Below, piece after piece: positions 44,289 through 52,472 of a stretch of 64,000 bases of DNA. The notes under the pieces are model-generated. The model did not search any database, was not told where the DNA came from, and saw only the letters and a list, made by a program, of their open reading frames with translations. The DNA is from Bin5 sp022821545. GTDB lineage: Bacteria; Chloroflexota; Anaerolineae; Caldilineales; Caldilineaceae. The stretch covers positions 2,294,001 to 2,358,000 of the forward strand of contig CAXXLO010000002.1 of assembly GCA_963664085.2 (NCBI GenBank). Direction: 5' to 3'. The number at the start of each line of letters is the position of its first letter. Position 1 is the first letter of the stretch. Both the position numbers and the translations under genes were made by a program.

Positions 44289-45011
44289 ATGAATGATCAC
44301 ATATCCTTTCTGATCGAAAAGCTGCCTGCCCTCCTGTTCGGTTTTTCCGGGCAGCGGCCCGGTGGACTCTTCCTCAGCCTCATCCTGGCCGTGCTTGCCG
44401 TGGCCGTCGGCTTCTGTCTCGCAGTGCCCGTCAGCAGCGCCGAACGGTCTCGTTGGCGCCCGCTGCGCTGGTGCGCCGTCGCCTACGTCGAAATCTTTCG
44501 CGGCATTCCTCTCATCCTCTTGCTCGTTCTCGTCCACCAGGGCGTCGGCGGCGTACGCTTCGGGCTCAACTGGAGTCCCCGCACCTCAGCGCTGGTCGCC
44601 CTGGCACTCTATTCAAGCGCCTATCAGGCCGAAATTCTGCGCGCCGGACTCGCCGCCGTACCCCAGGAGCTGGTCGAGTCTGCACGCCTCATGGGCAGCC
44701 GCCCCCGCCAGGTCTACATCCTCGTCAAACTGCGTTATGCCCTCCGCGTCATGCTGCCCGCCTTCACTGGCCAGGCCATCAGCCTATTTAAGGACACCTC
44801 CGTCGTCGTCGTAATCGGAGTCGCCGAAGTCATGACTGTCGCCCGTATGGCCCTTGGCGCCGACGTCACCAACGCGCCCTATTGGGTAACCATGTACAGC
44901 TTTGTCGGCATACTCTATTTCGTCCTCGCCTTCACCCTTTCCCGCCTCTCCCAGCGCTGGGAACGCCGCAGTAGACCGTCCGATCTTGTCCACTCCTTTT
45001 TCAGCTACTGA
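44289..45011 (+). CDS. Amino-acid ABC transporter permease (HisQ/GlnP type)
   Basis: 240 residues. RPGGLFLSLILAVLAVAVGFCLAVPVS, YVEIFRGIPLILLLVLVHQGVGG, then the EAA loop YSSAYQAEILRAGLAAVPQELVESARLMGSRPRQVYILVKLRYALRVMLPAFTGQAISLFKDTSVVVVIG. The KDTS segment is typical of PAAT permeases. Two different permeases imply a heterodimeric channel. Confidence 0.9.
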   Translation: MNDHISFLIEKLPALLFGFSGQRPGGLFLSLILAVLAVAVGFCLAVPVSSAERSRWRPLRWCAVAYVEIFRGIPLILLLVLVHQGVGGVRFGLNWSPRTSALVALALYSSAYQAEILRAGLAAVPQELVESARLMGSRPRQVYILVKLRYALRVMLPAFTGQAISLFKDTSVVVVIGVAEVMTVARMALGADVTNAPYWVTMYSFVGILYFVLAFTLSRLSQRWERRSRPSDLVHSFFSY

Positions 45012-45312
45012 CGCAGACCCGCCGTCGCGGCTTGCTCTCCGACCATGTACAGGGTACTTTCCTCGAACAAGACCTCCGGTCCCGAATCTCCGTCAAGAGA
45101 AGGCAGCGCAAATGCGTACCGGTGCTTACATTTTTCGCGTTCCCAACTGTGGTACGTTTGAAGAAATATGCTGCAACTGTGAAGTCATCGGCGTTTGCGC
45201 AGCCGTCGCAACGAGATGACCGCTGCGCCATGTAGCGCGTTTCCGAAAATCGCCCCCGTTTTGCCCAACCTTGATACAATCTGATACACTTCAGAAAAAG
45301 GAGTCCCATTCA
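45012..45312 (+). promoter_or_regulatory. Intergenic region with a likely promoter for the binding-protein gene
   Basis: No supported gene in these 301 bases; only shadow frames cross it. An extended -10 (TGATACAAT, 45272-45280) lies about 33 bases before the start codon at 45313, with AAGGAG as ribosome site at 45297-45302. The binding protein may thus be transcribed more strongly than the permeases upstream. Confidence 0.4.
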
Positions 45313-46164
45313 ATGAAGAATACATCGCAACGGATCCTCCCTCTCCTGCTTGTCGCCCTCCTGCTGGCCGCTTGCCAGGCGATCCCGGCAATGCCCGCAG
45401 GCGAAACACTCTCCTTGGCCGATGAAATTACCGCTCGCGGGACCGTGCGTATCGGTGTGCGCAACGATAATCCTCCGCTGAGCTTTGTAACCGAAGACGG
45501 TGATTGGGTCGGCTTTGATGTCGACCTTGCCCACGCCATGGCCGACCAGCTGGGCCTGGAACCCGAACTGATCGTTGTTGACGGCACCACCCGCATCAGC
45601 TTCCTCCAGGAAGGCCGCGTCGACATGTCGATCGCCAGCATGAACCACACCCGCAAACGCGACAACGCCATCGACTTCAGCATCACCTACTTCTGGGACA
45701 ACCAGTCCTTTCTCATTCGTACCGGCGAATACACATCCATCGATGAGCTGATGGGCAAAAAGGTGGCCGCCAACGCCGGCAGTTCCGCCATCCCCTCCTG
45801 GATCGCCTACAGCGAGGCCCAGGGCGGCCCGCCCCCCGAAATCGTCGAATTCAGCGACAAGCTCGCCGCAATGCAGGCCCTCCGTGACGGCGCCGTCGAA
45901 GGCTACACCGAAGACAACATTACCATGTTGGCCCTCGCAGCCGGCGACCCTGCCCTCGGGCTCCTGCCCGGCGGACATAATCCCGTCCAATTTGGCATCG
46001 GCGTGCCCAACAATCAGTCAACCTGGCGCGATCAAGTCAACTACGCCCTCCAGGAGCTCTGGAAATCCGGCGTCTACCACGAAATCTACTCACGTTGGTT
46101 TGAAGGCCCGGATGCTCAGATACAGCTGCCATTGGGCGGTCAGATGGAGATTTGGCCGGAATAA
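45313..46164 (+). CDS. Polar amino-acid-type ABC substrate-binding lipoprotein
   Basis: 283 residues. Signal peptide ILPLLLVALLLAACQ with lipobox LAAC, so it is lipid-anchored outside the membrane. The SBP_bac_3 fold has VRIGVRNDNPPLSFVTEDGDWVGFDVDLAHAMADQLGL, INMHTRKRD-like SMNHTRKRDNAIDFSITYF, IDELMGKKVAANAGSSA and VEGYTEDNITMLAL. These are the binding-site Arg/Asp positions of the glutamine/histidine-binding family. It belongs with the two permeases upstream. AAGGAG precedes ATG 45313. Confidence 0.92.
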   Translation: MKNTSQRILPLLLVALLLAACQAIPAMPAGETLSLADEITARGTVRIGVRNDNPPLSFVTEDGDWVGFDVDLAHAMADQLGLEPELIVVDGTTRISFLQEGRVDMSIASMNHTRKRDNAIDFSITYFWDNQSFLIRTGEYTSIDELMGKKVAANAGSSAIPSWIAYSEAQGGPPPEIVEFSDKLAAMQALRDGAVEGYTEDNITMLALAAGDPALGLLPGGHNPVQFGIGVPNNQSTWRDQVNYALQELWKSGVYHEIYSRWFEGPDAQIQLPLGGQMEIWPE

Positions 46165-46170
46165 ACTGCT

Positions 46171-46202
46171 TTCCCAGTTCCCAGTTCCCAGTTCCCAGTT
46201 CC
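46171..46202 (+). repeat. Heptanucleotide tandem repeat (TTCCCAG) x4
   Basis: Four full TTCCCAG units at 46171-46198 plus TTCC, eight bases after the binding-protein gene. It resembles the short tandemly repeated heptanucleotides known from cyanobacterial intergenic DNA. It is outside coding sequence. Confidence 0.9.
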
Positions 46203-46287
46203 TTGGCCCGCTCTGCCCGCGGCCGAGGAACCGGACATCTTGCATCGACAAGGCTAGCGCCAGTAGATTCTTACCAACTGTCCGAAC

Positions 46288-47331
46288 ATGACCACCGTCT
46301 CGCTGCACCAGCTTTCTCACACCTTCCCCTTCAGCTCTCCCGTTCTGCACGACGTCTCCTTGACCGTCGGACGTGGTGAGTTGATGGTACTGCTGGGCCC
46401 TTCCGGCAGCGGCAAAACCACTATTCTCCGCTCCATAGCCGGACTGGTGCATCCCGGTAAGGGCGACATCCGCTTTGACGACCAGTCCGTTCTTGGCGTG
46501 CCGCCGGAGAGACGCGGCGCCGTCATGGTCTTCCAGGAGCATGCCCTTTTCCCATTCATGGACGTCGGTGCAAACGTCGCCTTCGGCCTCAGGATGCGGC
46601 GGGTCGACGCAACTACGATTCGCGCCAAAGTGGCCCAGGCGCTGGCAGCCGTTCAGTTGGCCGGCTACGAGTCCCGCCGCCCCGAAGAGCTGTCCGGCGG
46701 CCAGCGGCAGCGGGTCGCTCTCGCCAGGGCCCTGGTCATCCAGCCGCGTGTGCTCCTTCTGGACGAACCTCTAAGCAGCCTGGAGCCCAGCCTGCGCGAG
46801 GACCTGCGCGACACTATCCGCACACTTCAGCAGCAGGCCGGCATCACAATGATCTTCGTCACCCACGATCAGACCGACGCCGTCGCCGTCGCCGACCGCA
46901 TCTGTCTGCTCATGCAGGGCGCTGTCCGCCAGATCGGGGCGCCGCGCAGCTTCTTCGAACGTCCGATTGACAGCAATGTGGCCCGCTTCTTCGGTGGCAT
47001 AAACTTCCTGCCTGGCATCAAGCGCGGCCGCATCGTCGAAACCGATCTCGGGCCGCTCGAAGTCGACGACTCCGAAAGGCCCGATGGCGACGTGCTCGTA
47101 ACCATCCGTCCCGAAGCGGTCGAGGTCGGAACAAACGGCCACAACAATCTGGTCGGAATGGTCGAGTCCTACAGCTTTCAAGGACTGGTCGCCCGCTGCG
47201 GCGCCGGTATCAGTGACACGCAGCTGCAACTGACCGTGACGCCCTATCAACACTTCCGCCGTGGCGAAGAAATCGTTCTGCACCTGCCCAGAGAACGGAT
47301 CCATCTCCTGCCCGCCGAGACCGATCTATGA
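46288..47331 (+). CDS. ABC transporter ATP-binding protein (PotA/FbpC type with C-terminal TOBE-like domain)
   Basis: 347 residues. Walker A GPSGSGKTT (about 37-45), Q-loop MVFQEHALFPFMDVGANVAFGL, signature LSGGQRQRVALARAL, Walker B VLLLDEPLSSLEPSLRE and H-loop FVTHDQTDAVAVAD. The C-terminal 110 residues (VTIRPEAVEVG, GMVESYSFQGLVARC) are a TOBE-like regulatory domain as in spermidine, iron and molybdate ATPases. Polar amino-acid importers normally use a short GlnQ-type ATPase of about 245 residues, so this is an unusual partner for the permeases at 43518-45011, although no other ATPase is in the cluster. It overlaps the next gene by four bases. Confidence 0.9.
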   Translation: MTTVSLHQLSHTFPFSSPVLHDVSLTVGRGELMVLLGPSGSGKTTILRSIAGLVHPGKGDIRFDDQSVLGVPPERRGAVMVFQEHALFPFMDVGANVAFGLRMRRVDATTIRAKVAQALAAVQLAGYESRRPEELSGGQRQRVALARALVIQPRVLLLDEPLSSLEPSLREDLRDTIRTLQQQAGITMIFVTHDQTDAVAVADRICLLMQGAVRQIGAPRSFFERPIDSNVARFFGGINFLPGIKRGRIVETDLGPLEVDDSERPDGDVLVTIRPEAVEVGTNGHNNLVGMVESYSFQGLVARCGAGISDTQLQLTVTPYQHFRRGEEIVLHLPRERIHLLPAETDL

Positions 47332-47789
47332 GCCTGCAGGCGCCCCTGTGGCCCATCGCCGTCGCCCGCGCCGTCATCGGCCTCCTGTGGCTCTTTTCTT
47401 TACGCTGGAAGCTGCCGCCCGATTTCATGCCCGCAGAGGGCCGCGGCCTGATGGACTGGTTGCAGCTGGAAGTGGCCCACGCCGCCTTCCCGTTCTACGG
47501 CCGTCTTGTCGAGCAGTTGGTTCTGCCAAACTTTACGCTCTTCGCCTGGATGATCTTCCTCGCGGAGTTGGTCGTTGGCCTCAGTCTGCTGACCGGCGCA
47601 TTCACCCGCCTCGGTGCGCTGCTGGGCATGGGCCTCGCCCTCAACCTCGGCATCGGCCTCCTGGAGGTGCCCGGCGAATGGCCTTGGAGTTACGCAATGC
47701 TTGCAATGTGGCACGGGCTTTTCTTTGTAACCGGCGCCGGGCGTGTCTGGGGCCTTGACGGGCTGAGAAAACGGAATTCTGTCGCATGA
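47328..47789 (+). CDS. DoxX/DoxD-like membrane protein
   Basis: 153 residues with four hydrophobic segments. The DoxX pattern is RAVIGLLWLFSLRWKLPPDF near the start, LFAWMIFLAELVVGLSLLTGAFTRLGALLGMGLALNLGIGL and the C-terminal WPWSYAMLAMWHGLFFVTGAGRVWGLDGLRKR. The family includes the small subunit of thiosulfate:quinone oxidoreductase (DoxD). Its position between the ATPase gene and a YeeE/YedE gene (four-base overlaps on both sides) suggests a sulfur-related role. Confidence 0.82.
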   Translation: MSLQAPLWPIAVARAVIGLLWLFSLRWKLPPDFMPAEGRGLMDWLQLEVAHAAFPFYGRLVEQLVLPNFTLFAWMIFLAELVVGLSLLTGAFTRLGALLGMGLALNLGIGLLEVPGEWPWSYAMLAMWHGLFFVTGAGRVWGLDGLRKRNSVA

Positions 47790-48817
47790 CCATCCTACTG
47801 GCCCTCGTCGCCGGCCTAGTACTCGGTTACCTCCTCGAAAGGGGCGATTTCTGCTTTCACAGCACCCTGCGCGGCCTGATCCGGCGACCTCCGCAACTGA
47901 ACCTGCTCCGCGCCTATCTGCTGACGCTGCTCATCGCCATCCCCCTCGTGCAGGGGATGATCGCCCTCGGCTGGATAACGCCCTGGGTAGCGCCTTGGGC
48001 CTGGCGGGCGAACCTCGTCGGCGGTCTCATTTTCGGCGCCGGCATGGTAATCGCCGCCACCTGCGTGACCGGCATCTTCTATAAGCTCGGCCACGGTATG
48101 CTCGGCACGCTCGTCGGACTTGTAACCTGGACAATAGGTGATCTGCTCGCTTGGCGCGGGCCCCTCAACGCCCTGCGGATCGCGCTGAATGAGAGTCCCG
48201 TGGTAACGGGCGGAATGGCAACTACCCTCTTGAATCTGTTCGGCTCAACATTGGGAATCGGCCTGCTGCTCCTGCTGCTGGCGGCCGCAGCCCTCTTCCT
48301 CTGGCGAAGCCCCCGCCCCCGCCAGGGCGACTACTGGTCCTGGCTGCCGCTCGGCGTGTCCGTTGGCCTATTCACCAGCGTGGCCTGGCTTTTGGCCCGC
48401 GCCGGCGGCGCTAACTATACCTTCGGCACGTCACGCGTTCCCACCACGCTCTACGAATCCCTGCTGGGCGGAGGCGATGTCGGAAATCTGTGGATTCCCG
48501 TGGCGCTGATAGCTCTTCTGCCCGGCTCATTCATCGCCGCCCGCACGGCCGGCACATTCTGGGCCAGGGGAGAAACGACAGGCCGCTATACACAGCTGGC
48601 TGCCGGCGGTCTGCTCATGGGCATCGGCGCCGGCGTTTCCGGCGGCTGCAACCTGGGACACGCCTTGGTCGGCGTCCCCCTCCTCAGCTTGGGCAGCATG
48701 ACCACTACCCTCGCGATGCTGCTCGGCGTATTCCTGACCGACCGCGCCGCAGGCCTGCTGCGACCCCGGCAGCCGCAACCAAATAGAACATCCACCGGAG
48801 CTATAGCGCCAAGCTGA
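47786..48817 (+). CDS. YeeE/YedE family membrane transporter (thiosulfate TsuA-like)
   Basis: 343 residues with about nine hydrophobic segments. Twin family repeats: LLERGDFCFHSTLRGLIRR near the N-terminus with the GxxxxGxxFC-type Cys, LVGGLIFGAGMVIAATCVTGIFYKLGHGMLGTLVGLVTW, and in the second half LAAGGLLMGIGAGVSGGCNLGHALVGVPLLSLGS. The conserved Cys residues (in GDFCF, AATCV and SGGCN) match those shown in TsuA/YeeE to relay thiosulfate. Neighbouring DoxX proteins support a thiosulfate or sulfide substrate, by inference. Confidence 0.88.
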   Translation: MTILLALVAGLVLGYLLERGDFCFHSTLRGLIRRPPQLNLLRAYLLTLLIAIPLVQGMIALGWITPWVAPWAWRANLVGGLIFGAGMVIAATCVTGIFYKLGHGMLGTLVGLVTWTIGDLLAWRGPLNALRIALNESPVVTGGMATTLLNLFGSTLGIGLLLLLLAAAALFLWRSPRPRQGDYWSWLPLGVSVGLFTSVAWLLARAGGANYTFGTSRVPTTLYESLLGGGDVGNLWIPVALIALLPGSFIAARTAGTFWARGETTGRYTQLAAGGLLMGIGAGVSGGCNLGHALVGVPLLSLGSMTTTLAMLLGVFLTDRAAGLLRPRQPQPNRTSTGAIAPS

Positions 48818-48858
48818 TCAACGATGATCAAACATCATATACCAATAGGAGCATTGAC

Positions 48859-49344
48859 ATGGGTCAGGTAGAAAACAGAATGCGGCAGGCTGTCGCCATT
48901 CTACGAATTACTCTGGGAGTGATACTGGTTGTCACTTGGTTCAAAAACCTGCAGGACGGAATCTACACTGCCGACGGCATCGTCGGCCTCTTCAACTACC
49001 TCTTTAACGACAATGGCGGCGGCCCTGCCTTCTATCGGGCAATTATCAACGGTACAATCCTCCAGGTGCCCGGTCTCTTCGCAGTCTTTCAGCTGGTCGG
49101 CGAGTTGCTACTGGGCCTCGGCCTTCTGGTCGGCCTTTTCACGCCTCTGGCTGCCGTCGGCGCGGCCCTGTTCTTCTTTAATCTGTTCCTGGCTTATCTC
49201 GGCGGCCAGGAGTGGATCTGGACCTATGTGCTGCTCACCGTCTCCGCTCTGGTAACCGCCCTGACCCAGTCCGGCCGCGCCTGGGGATTGGATAGCCTGC
49301 TCCTGAAGCGGCTTGGAGAACCCCCGCGTGGCCCTATCTGGTAA
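48859..49344 (+). CDS. DoxX family membrane protein
   Basis: 161 residues with four hydrophobic segments. AILRITLGVILVVTWFKNLQDGIYT, then LFAVFQLVGELLLGLGLLVGLFTPLAAVGAALFFFNLFLAYL and GQEWIWTYVLLTVSALVTALTQSGRAWGLDSLL. Like the gene at 47328, it ends with an RxWGLD block before a short basic tail. The two flank the YeeE/YedE gene and may form one membrane complex. Starts 41 bases after YeeE. Confidence 0.84.
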   Translation: MGQVENRMRQAVAILRITLGVILVVTWFKNLQDGIYTADGIVGLFNYLFNDNGGGPAFYRAIINGTILQVPGLFAVFQLVGELLLGLGLLVGLFTPLAAVGAALFFFNLFLAYLGGQEWIWTYVLLTVSALVTALTQSGRAWGLDSLLLKRLGEPPRGPIW

Positions 49345-49441
49345 CACGGAACTCGCAACCCATTTCTGCTGCCGCCTCCGCGCCCGGAGTGAGTACCGAA
49401 TTGGCTACCGGAGACGGCAAACTGAAGGCTGAAATCTTCGT

Positions 49442-50920
49442 ATGACGGTTCTGCAATTTATCTATATAATTGGCGCTTCTCTTCTCGCCATCTATGGCCT
49501 GCAGGCGCTGCTACTGACCCTTATCGCCCGGCGAACCCTTTTCGACGCGGAATCTCCGCCAACACCCGATACACGGGACTCTCCCTCCGTAACCGTTCAG
49601 CTACCGGTCTTCAATGAACGTCACGTCGTGCGCCGTCTGATCGACGCCGTCGCCGCTTTCGACTGGCCCGCAGACAGGCTCCAGATTCAGGTCATTGACG
49701 ATTCGACCGACGATACCAGCCAGATCATCGCCAACTGCATCGCCTTTCACCGGCGCAACGGTATCGACATAACCCAATACCACCGCACTGAGCGCAAAGG
49801 GTACAAAGCTGGCGCCCTGCGCGCTGGGCTCGCCCATGCCCGCGGCGAATTCATCGCCATCTTTGACGCCGATTTCGTGCCCCCGCCTGACTTTCTGCAG
49901 CGTACCATCTCCCCCTTTGAAGATTCGGAAGTCGGCTGCGTCCAAGCCCGCTGGGGCCATCTCAACGCCAGCGTCTCCCGCCTGACTCTGGCCCAGTCCT
50001 TAGGCATCGACGGCCATTTCGTCGTCGAACAGCGGGCCCGCAATGAACTCGGTGCATTGCTCAACTTCAATGGCACCGCCGGCCTCTGGCGTCGCTCCTG
50101 CATGGACGAGGCAGGCGGTTGGCAAGAGGACACGCTCACCGAAGACCTCGACCTCAGCTACCGGGCACAACTGTGCGGCTGGCGCGTCGCCTATCTGCCG
50201 GACGTGATAGTGCCCGCAGAAATCCCCGTCTCGGTCGACGCCTTCAAGCGGCAGCAGTTCCGGTGGGCCAAGGGCAGTATGCAGACGGCAAGAAAACTTT
50301 CTATCGACCTCCTCGGCTCCAGGCAACCTCTGTGGCGCAAGGCGCTCGGCATCGCCCATCTGACCGGCTACGCCGTCCACCCCTTGATGCTCCTCAACCT
50401 GCTCTTCCTGATGCCGATGATGTCCTCCTTCAGCCCGGCCCTGAGAATCGCCTCCCTCTTTTCCCTTACCGCCATCGGTCCTCCGCTCATGTACTGGACC
50501 GCCATGCAAAGCCAGGGTGTCTCGGTCCGCCAGCGGATTCGTCAGCTCATGGTGCTGCTTGGGCTGGGAACCGGGCTCTCCGTCAACAATAGCCGCGCCG
50601 TCTTTGAGGCGCTTCTCGGCGTCCGCAGCGCCTTCAAGCGCACGCCAAAGTTCGCGGTCACCCGCGCCAGCAAGGACTGGCATTCCAGCGCCTACGTCCT
50701 GCCCAGCGACCCCACCGTCTGGGCCGAGATCGTCCTCGCCGTCTACGCAAACGCGCTCCTGATCTATAGTCTCCTCAACGGCTTCTGGTGGCTCTTCCCC
50801 TGGCTTTCCCTCTATGCCGGCGGCTACACCTACATCTCCTATCTTTCCATCCGCCAGGCCTGGGAAAGACGCGGCGCGCTGCGTCACGGCCTGGCTGCCG
50901 TACGGGAGGCGGGAGATTGA
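49442..50920 (+). CDS. Processive-type family 2 glycosyltransferase, membrane bound
   Basis: 492 residues. N-terminal membrane helix (FIYIIGASLLAIYGLQALLLTLI). The GT2 catalytic domain has VQLPVFNERHVVRRLIDAVAAFDWPADRLQIQVIDDSTDDT, FDADFVPPPDF (DxD), the general-base TEDLDLSYR and the product-binding QQFRWAKG (Q/RxxRW). C-terminal membrane segments follow (PLMLLNLLFLMPMMSSF, LLIYSLLNGFWWLFPWLSLYAGGYTYI). This is the cellulose/glucomannan synthase-like group; polymer unknown. Its TGA overlaps the TTG start of the next gene. Confidence 0.9.
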   Translation: MTVLQFIYIIGASLLAIYGLQALLLTLIARRTLFDAESPPTPDTRDSPSVTVQLPVFNERHVVRRLIDAVAAFDWPADRLQIQVIDDSTDDTSQIIANCIAFHRRNGIDITQYHRTERKGYKAGALRAGLAHARGEFIAIFDADFVPPPDFLQRTISPFEDSEVGCVQARWGHLNASVSRLTLAQSLGIDGHFVVEQRARNELGALLNFNGTAGLWRRSCMDEAGGWQEDTLTEDLDLSYRAQLCGWRVAYLPDVIVPAEIPVSVDAFKRQQFRWAKGSMQTARKLSIDLLGSRQPLWRKALGIAHLTGYAVHPLMLLNLLFLMPMMSSFSPALRIASLFSLTAIGPPLMYWTAMQSQGVSVRQRIRQLMVLLGLGTGLSVNNSRAVFEALLGVRSAFKRTPKFAVTRASKDWHSSAYVLPSDPTVWAEIVLAVYANALLIYSLLNGFWWLFPWLSLYAGGYTYISYLSIRQAWERRGALRHGLAAVREAGD

Positions 50921-51819
50921 ACCCTGGCGGCGAAGAGACGGAGCAATCGAGGGAGTGCGCACATCACGCGCCCGCCGCCCGGTCCATTCCTGACGACGAC
51001 CTCCACCCGGACCTCCAACCGCCTGCCCAAGACGCCCCCCGCCGCGCCCTGCTCGTCATGGCGAAACAACCCGTCGCCGGACGCGCCAAGACCCGCCTCG
51101 TCCCGCCCCTCACCAGCAACTCCGCAGCCTCCCTGTACCACTGCTTCCTCCAGGATATCCTGGCAACCGTGCGAGTCGCCGCCCGACGGGAAGCTTTCAT
51201 TCCCGGAGTCGCCTATACACCGGCTGTCGCCCGAGATTTCTTTCGCCAGCTCGCGCCCGACTTCTGGCTGATCCCACAGCAAGGCCCACCGCCCGCCGCT
51301 GCCGGTCCTCGGCCTGAAGCTGGCTCGGGCTCCCTGTCCGGCGCACCCCAACAAGTGCCCCTCGTCCGCCAGCCCGAACGCTTGGGCGACCGCCTCCAAT
51401 ACGTCCTCTCCGCCGCCCTGAGCAGCGGCCATCGCCAGGTCGCCGCCATCAACAGCGACAGCCCCACTCTGCCTCCAGACCTGCTGTGCGCCGCCTTCCG
51501 ACGTCTGGACGATCCCCGGGTCGACGCCATTTTCGGCCCCTGCGCCGACGGCGGTTACTACCTCATCGGCGTCAAAAGTCCGCCCGGCCGCCTCGTTACA
51601 GACGTCCAAATGTCCACGCCAACCGTCCTGCGCGACACACTGGCCATCGCCGCCGCCGAAGGCCTCCGCGTCGATCTGCTGCCGGAGTGGTATGATGTTG
51701 ACAGTGCCGGTGAGCTCCAACGTCTGTCCGCCGAACTGACTTCCCATCCCGAACGTGCCCCAGCCACAAGCCGCTTCCTGACCACCCAATGGACGTCGAC
51801 GTCATCATCCCAGCTCTGA
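50917..51819 (+). CDS. GT-A glycosyltransferase-like protein (DUF2064, TIGR04282 type)
   Basis: 300 residues from TTG 50917, with GGGAGG just upstream and overlap with the preceding stop. The family core runs LLVMAKQPVAGRAKTRLVPPLT at about residue 47, ERLGDRLQYVLSAALSSGHRQVAAINSDSPTLPPDLLCAAFRRL, DAIFGPCADGGYYLIG and LLPEWYDVDSAGELQRL. A Pro/Ala/Gly-rich linker (about 110-150) is present. TIGR04282 proteins have been placed in arsenosugar pathways, but no ars genes are near. ATG 51058 (MAKQPVAG) is an alternative that cuts the first strand. Confidence 0.83.
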   Translation: MNPGGEETEQSRECAHHAPAARSIPDDDLHPDLQPPAQDAPRRALLVMAKQPVAGRAKTRLVPPLTSNSAASLYHCFLQDILATVRVAARREAFIPGVAYTPAVARDFFRQLAPDFWLIPQQGPPPAAAGPRPEAGSGSLSGAPQQVPLVRQPERLGDRLQYVLSAALSSGHRQVAAINSDSPTLPPDLLCAAFRRLDDPRVDAIFGPCADGGYYLIGVKSPPGRLVTDVQMSTPTVLRDTLAIAAAEGLRVDLLPEWYDVDSAGELQRLSAELTSHPERAPATSRFLTTQWTSTSSSQL

Positions 51820-52472
51820 ACGAGGCCGGCAACATCCCGCAACTCGTACGTGAGGCCGCAGCGCAGCCCGTCGCCCGCGTCATCGTCGCCGACAACGGCT
51901 CCACCGATGGCACCGGACCTCTCGCCGCCGCAGCCGGCGCACATGTCGTCGTTGAACCTCGGCGGGGCTACGGTTACGCTTGCGCCGCCGGCGTCGCTGC
52001 CGCCACCGGAGATATCCTCCTCTTCCTCGACGGCGACTTCAGCTCTCTGCCTGCCGAGATGCCACGGCTCTTCCTCCCTGTTCAACAAGGCCGGGCCGAA
52101 CTCGTGCTCGGCTCGCGCGTGCTCGGCGACATCCTTCCCGGCGCCATGCCGTCCCATCAGCGCTTCGGCAACTGGCTCACCTCCGCGCTCATGCGCCAAC
52201 TCTACAAGGTAACCGTCACTGACCTCGGCCCCTACCGCGCCATCCGCCGGGACCTGCTGCAAGAACTCCATATGCAGGAAATGACCTTCGGCTGGCCCAC
52301 CGAAATGATGGTAAAATGTGCCCGCCGGGGCGTCCCGATTCTTGAAGTGCCGGTCAGCTTCGCGCCCCGCCGTGCCGGCCAGTCCAAAGTCAGCGGAACC
52401 CTCCGCGGCTCCATCCTGGCCGCCTACTACATTCTCGGCGTCACCCTGCGCTACGCCTTTTTTATCAAATAG
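51789..52472 (+). CDS. Family 2 glycosyltransferase, dolichyl-phosphate-mannose/undecaprenyl type
   Basis: 227 residues. VDVIIPALNEAGNIPQLVREAAAQPVARVIVADNGSTDG start, RRGYGYACAAGVAAATGDILLFLDGDFSSLPAEMPRL (DGD metal site), VLGSRVLGDILPGAMP and the TDLGPYRAIRRDLL block. No membrane segment follows, so it may hand a sugar-phosphate lipid to the GT-C enzymes in the window (YfhO, 59388). It overlaps the previous gene by 31 bases. This is the last gene of the high-G+C run before the lower-G+C island. Confidence 0.88.
   Translation: MDVDVIIPALNEAGNIPQLVREAAAQPVARVIVADNGSTDGTGPLAAAAGAHVVVEPRRGYGYACAAGVAAATGDILLFLDGDFSSLPAEMPRLFLPVQQGRAELVLGSRVLGDILPGAMPSHQRFGNWLTSALMRQLYKVTVTDLGPYRAIRRDLLQELHMQEMTFGWPTEMMVKCARRGVPILEVPVSFAPRRAGQSKVSGTLRGSILAAYYILGVTLRYAFFIK

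Noticed and set aside
50917..51819. Arsenosugar biosynthesis locus
   Set aside because: The DUF2064 protein fits TIGR04282, but the neighbours are glycosyltransferases without ArsS or ArsM, so the pathway is not supported.
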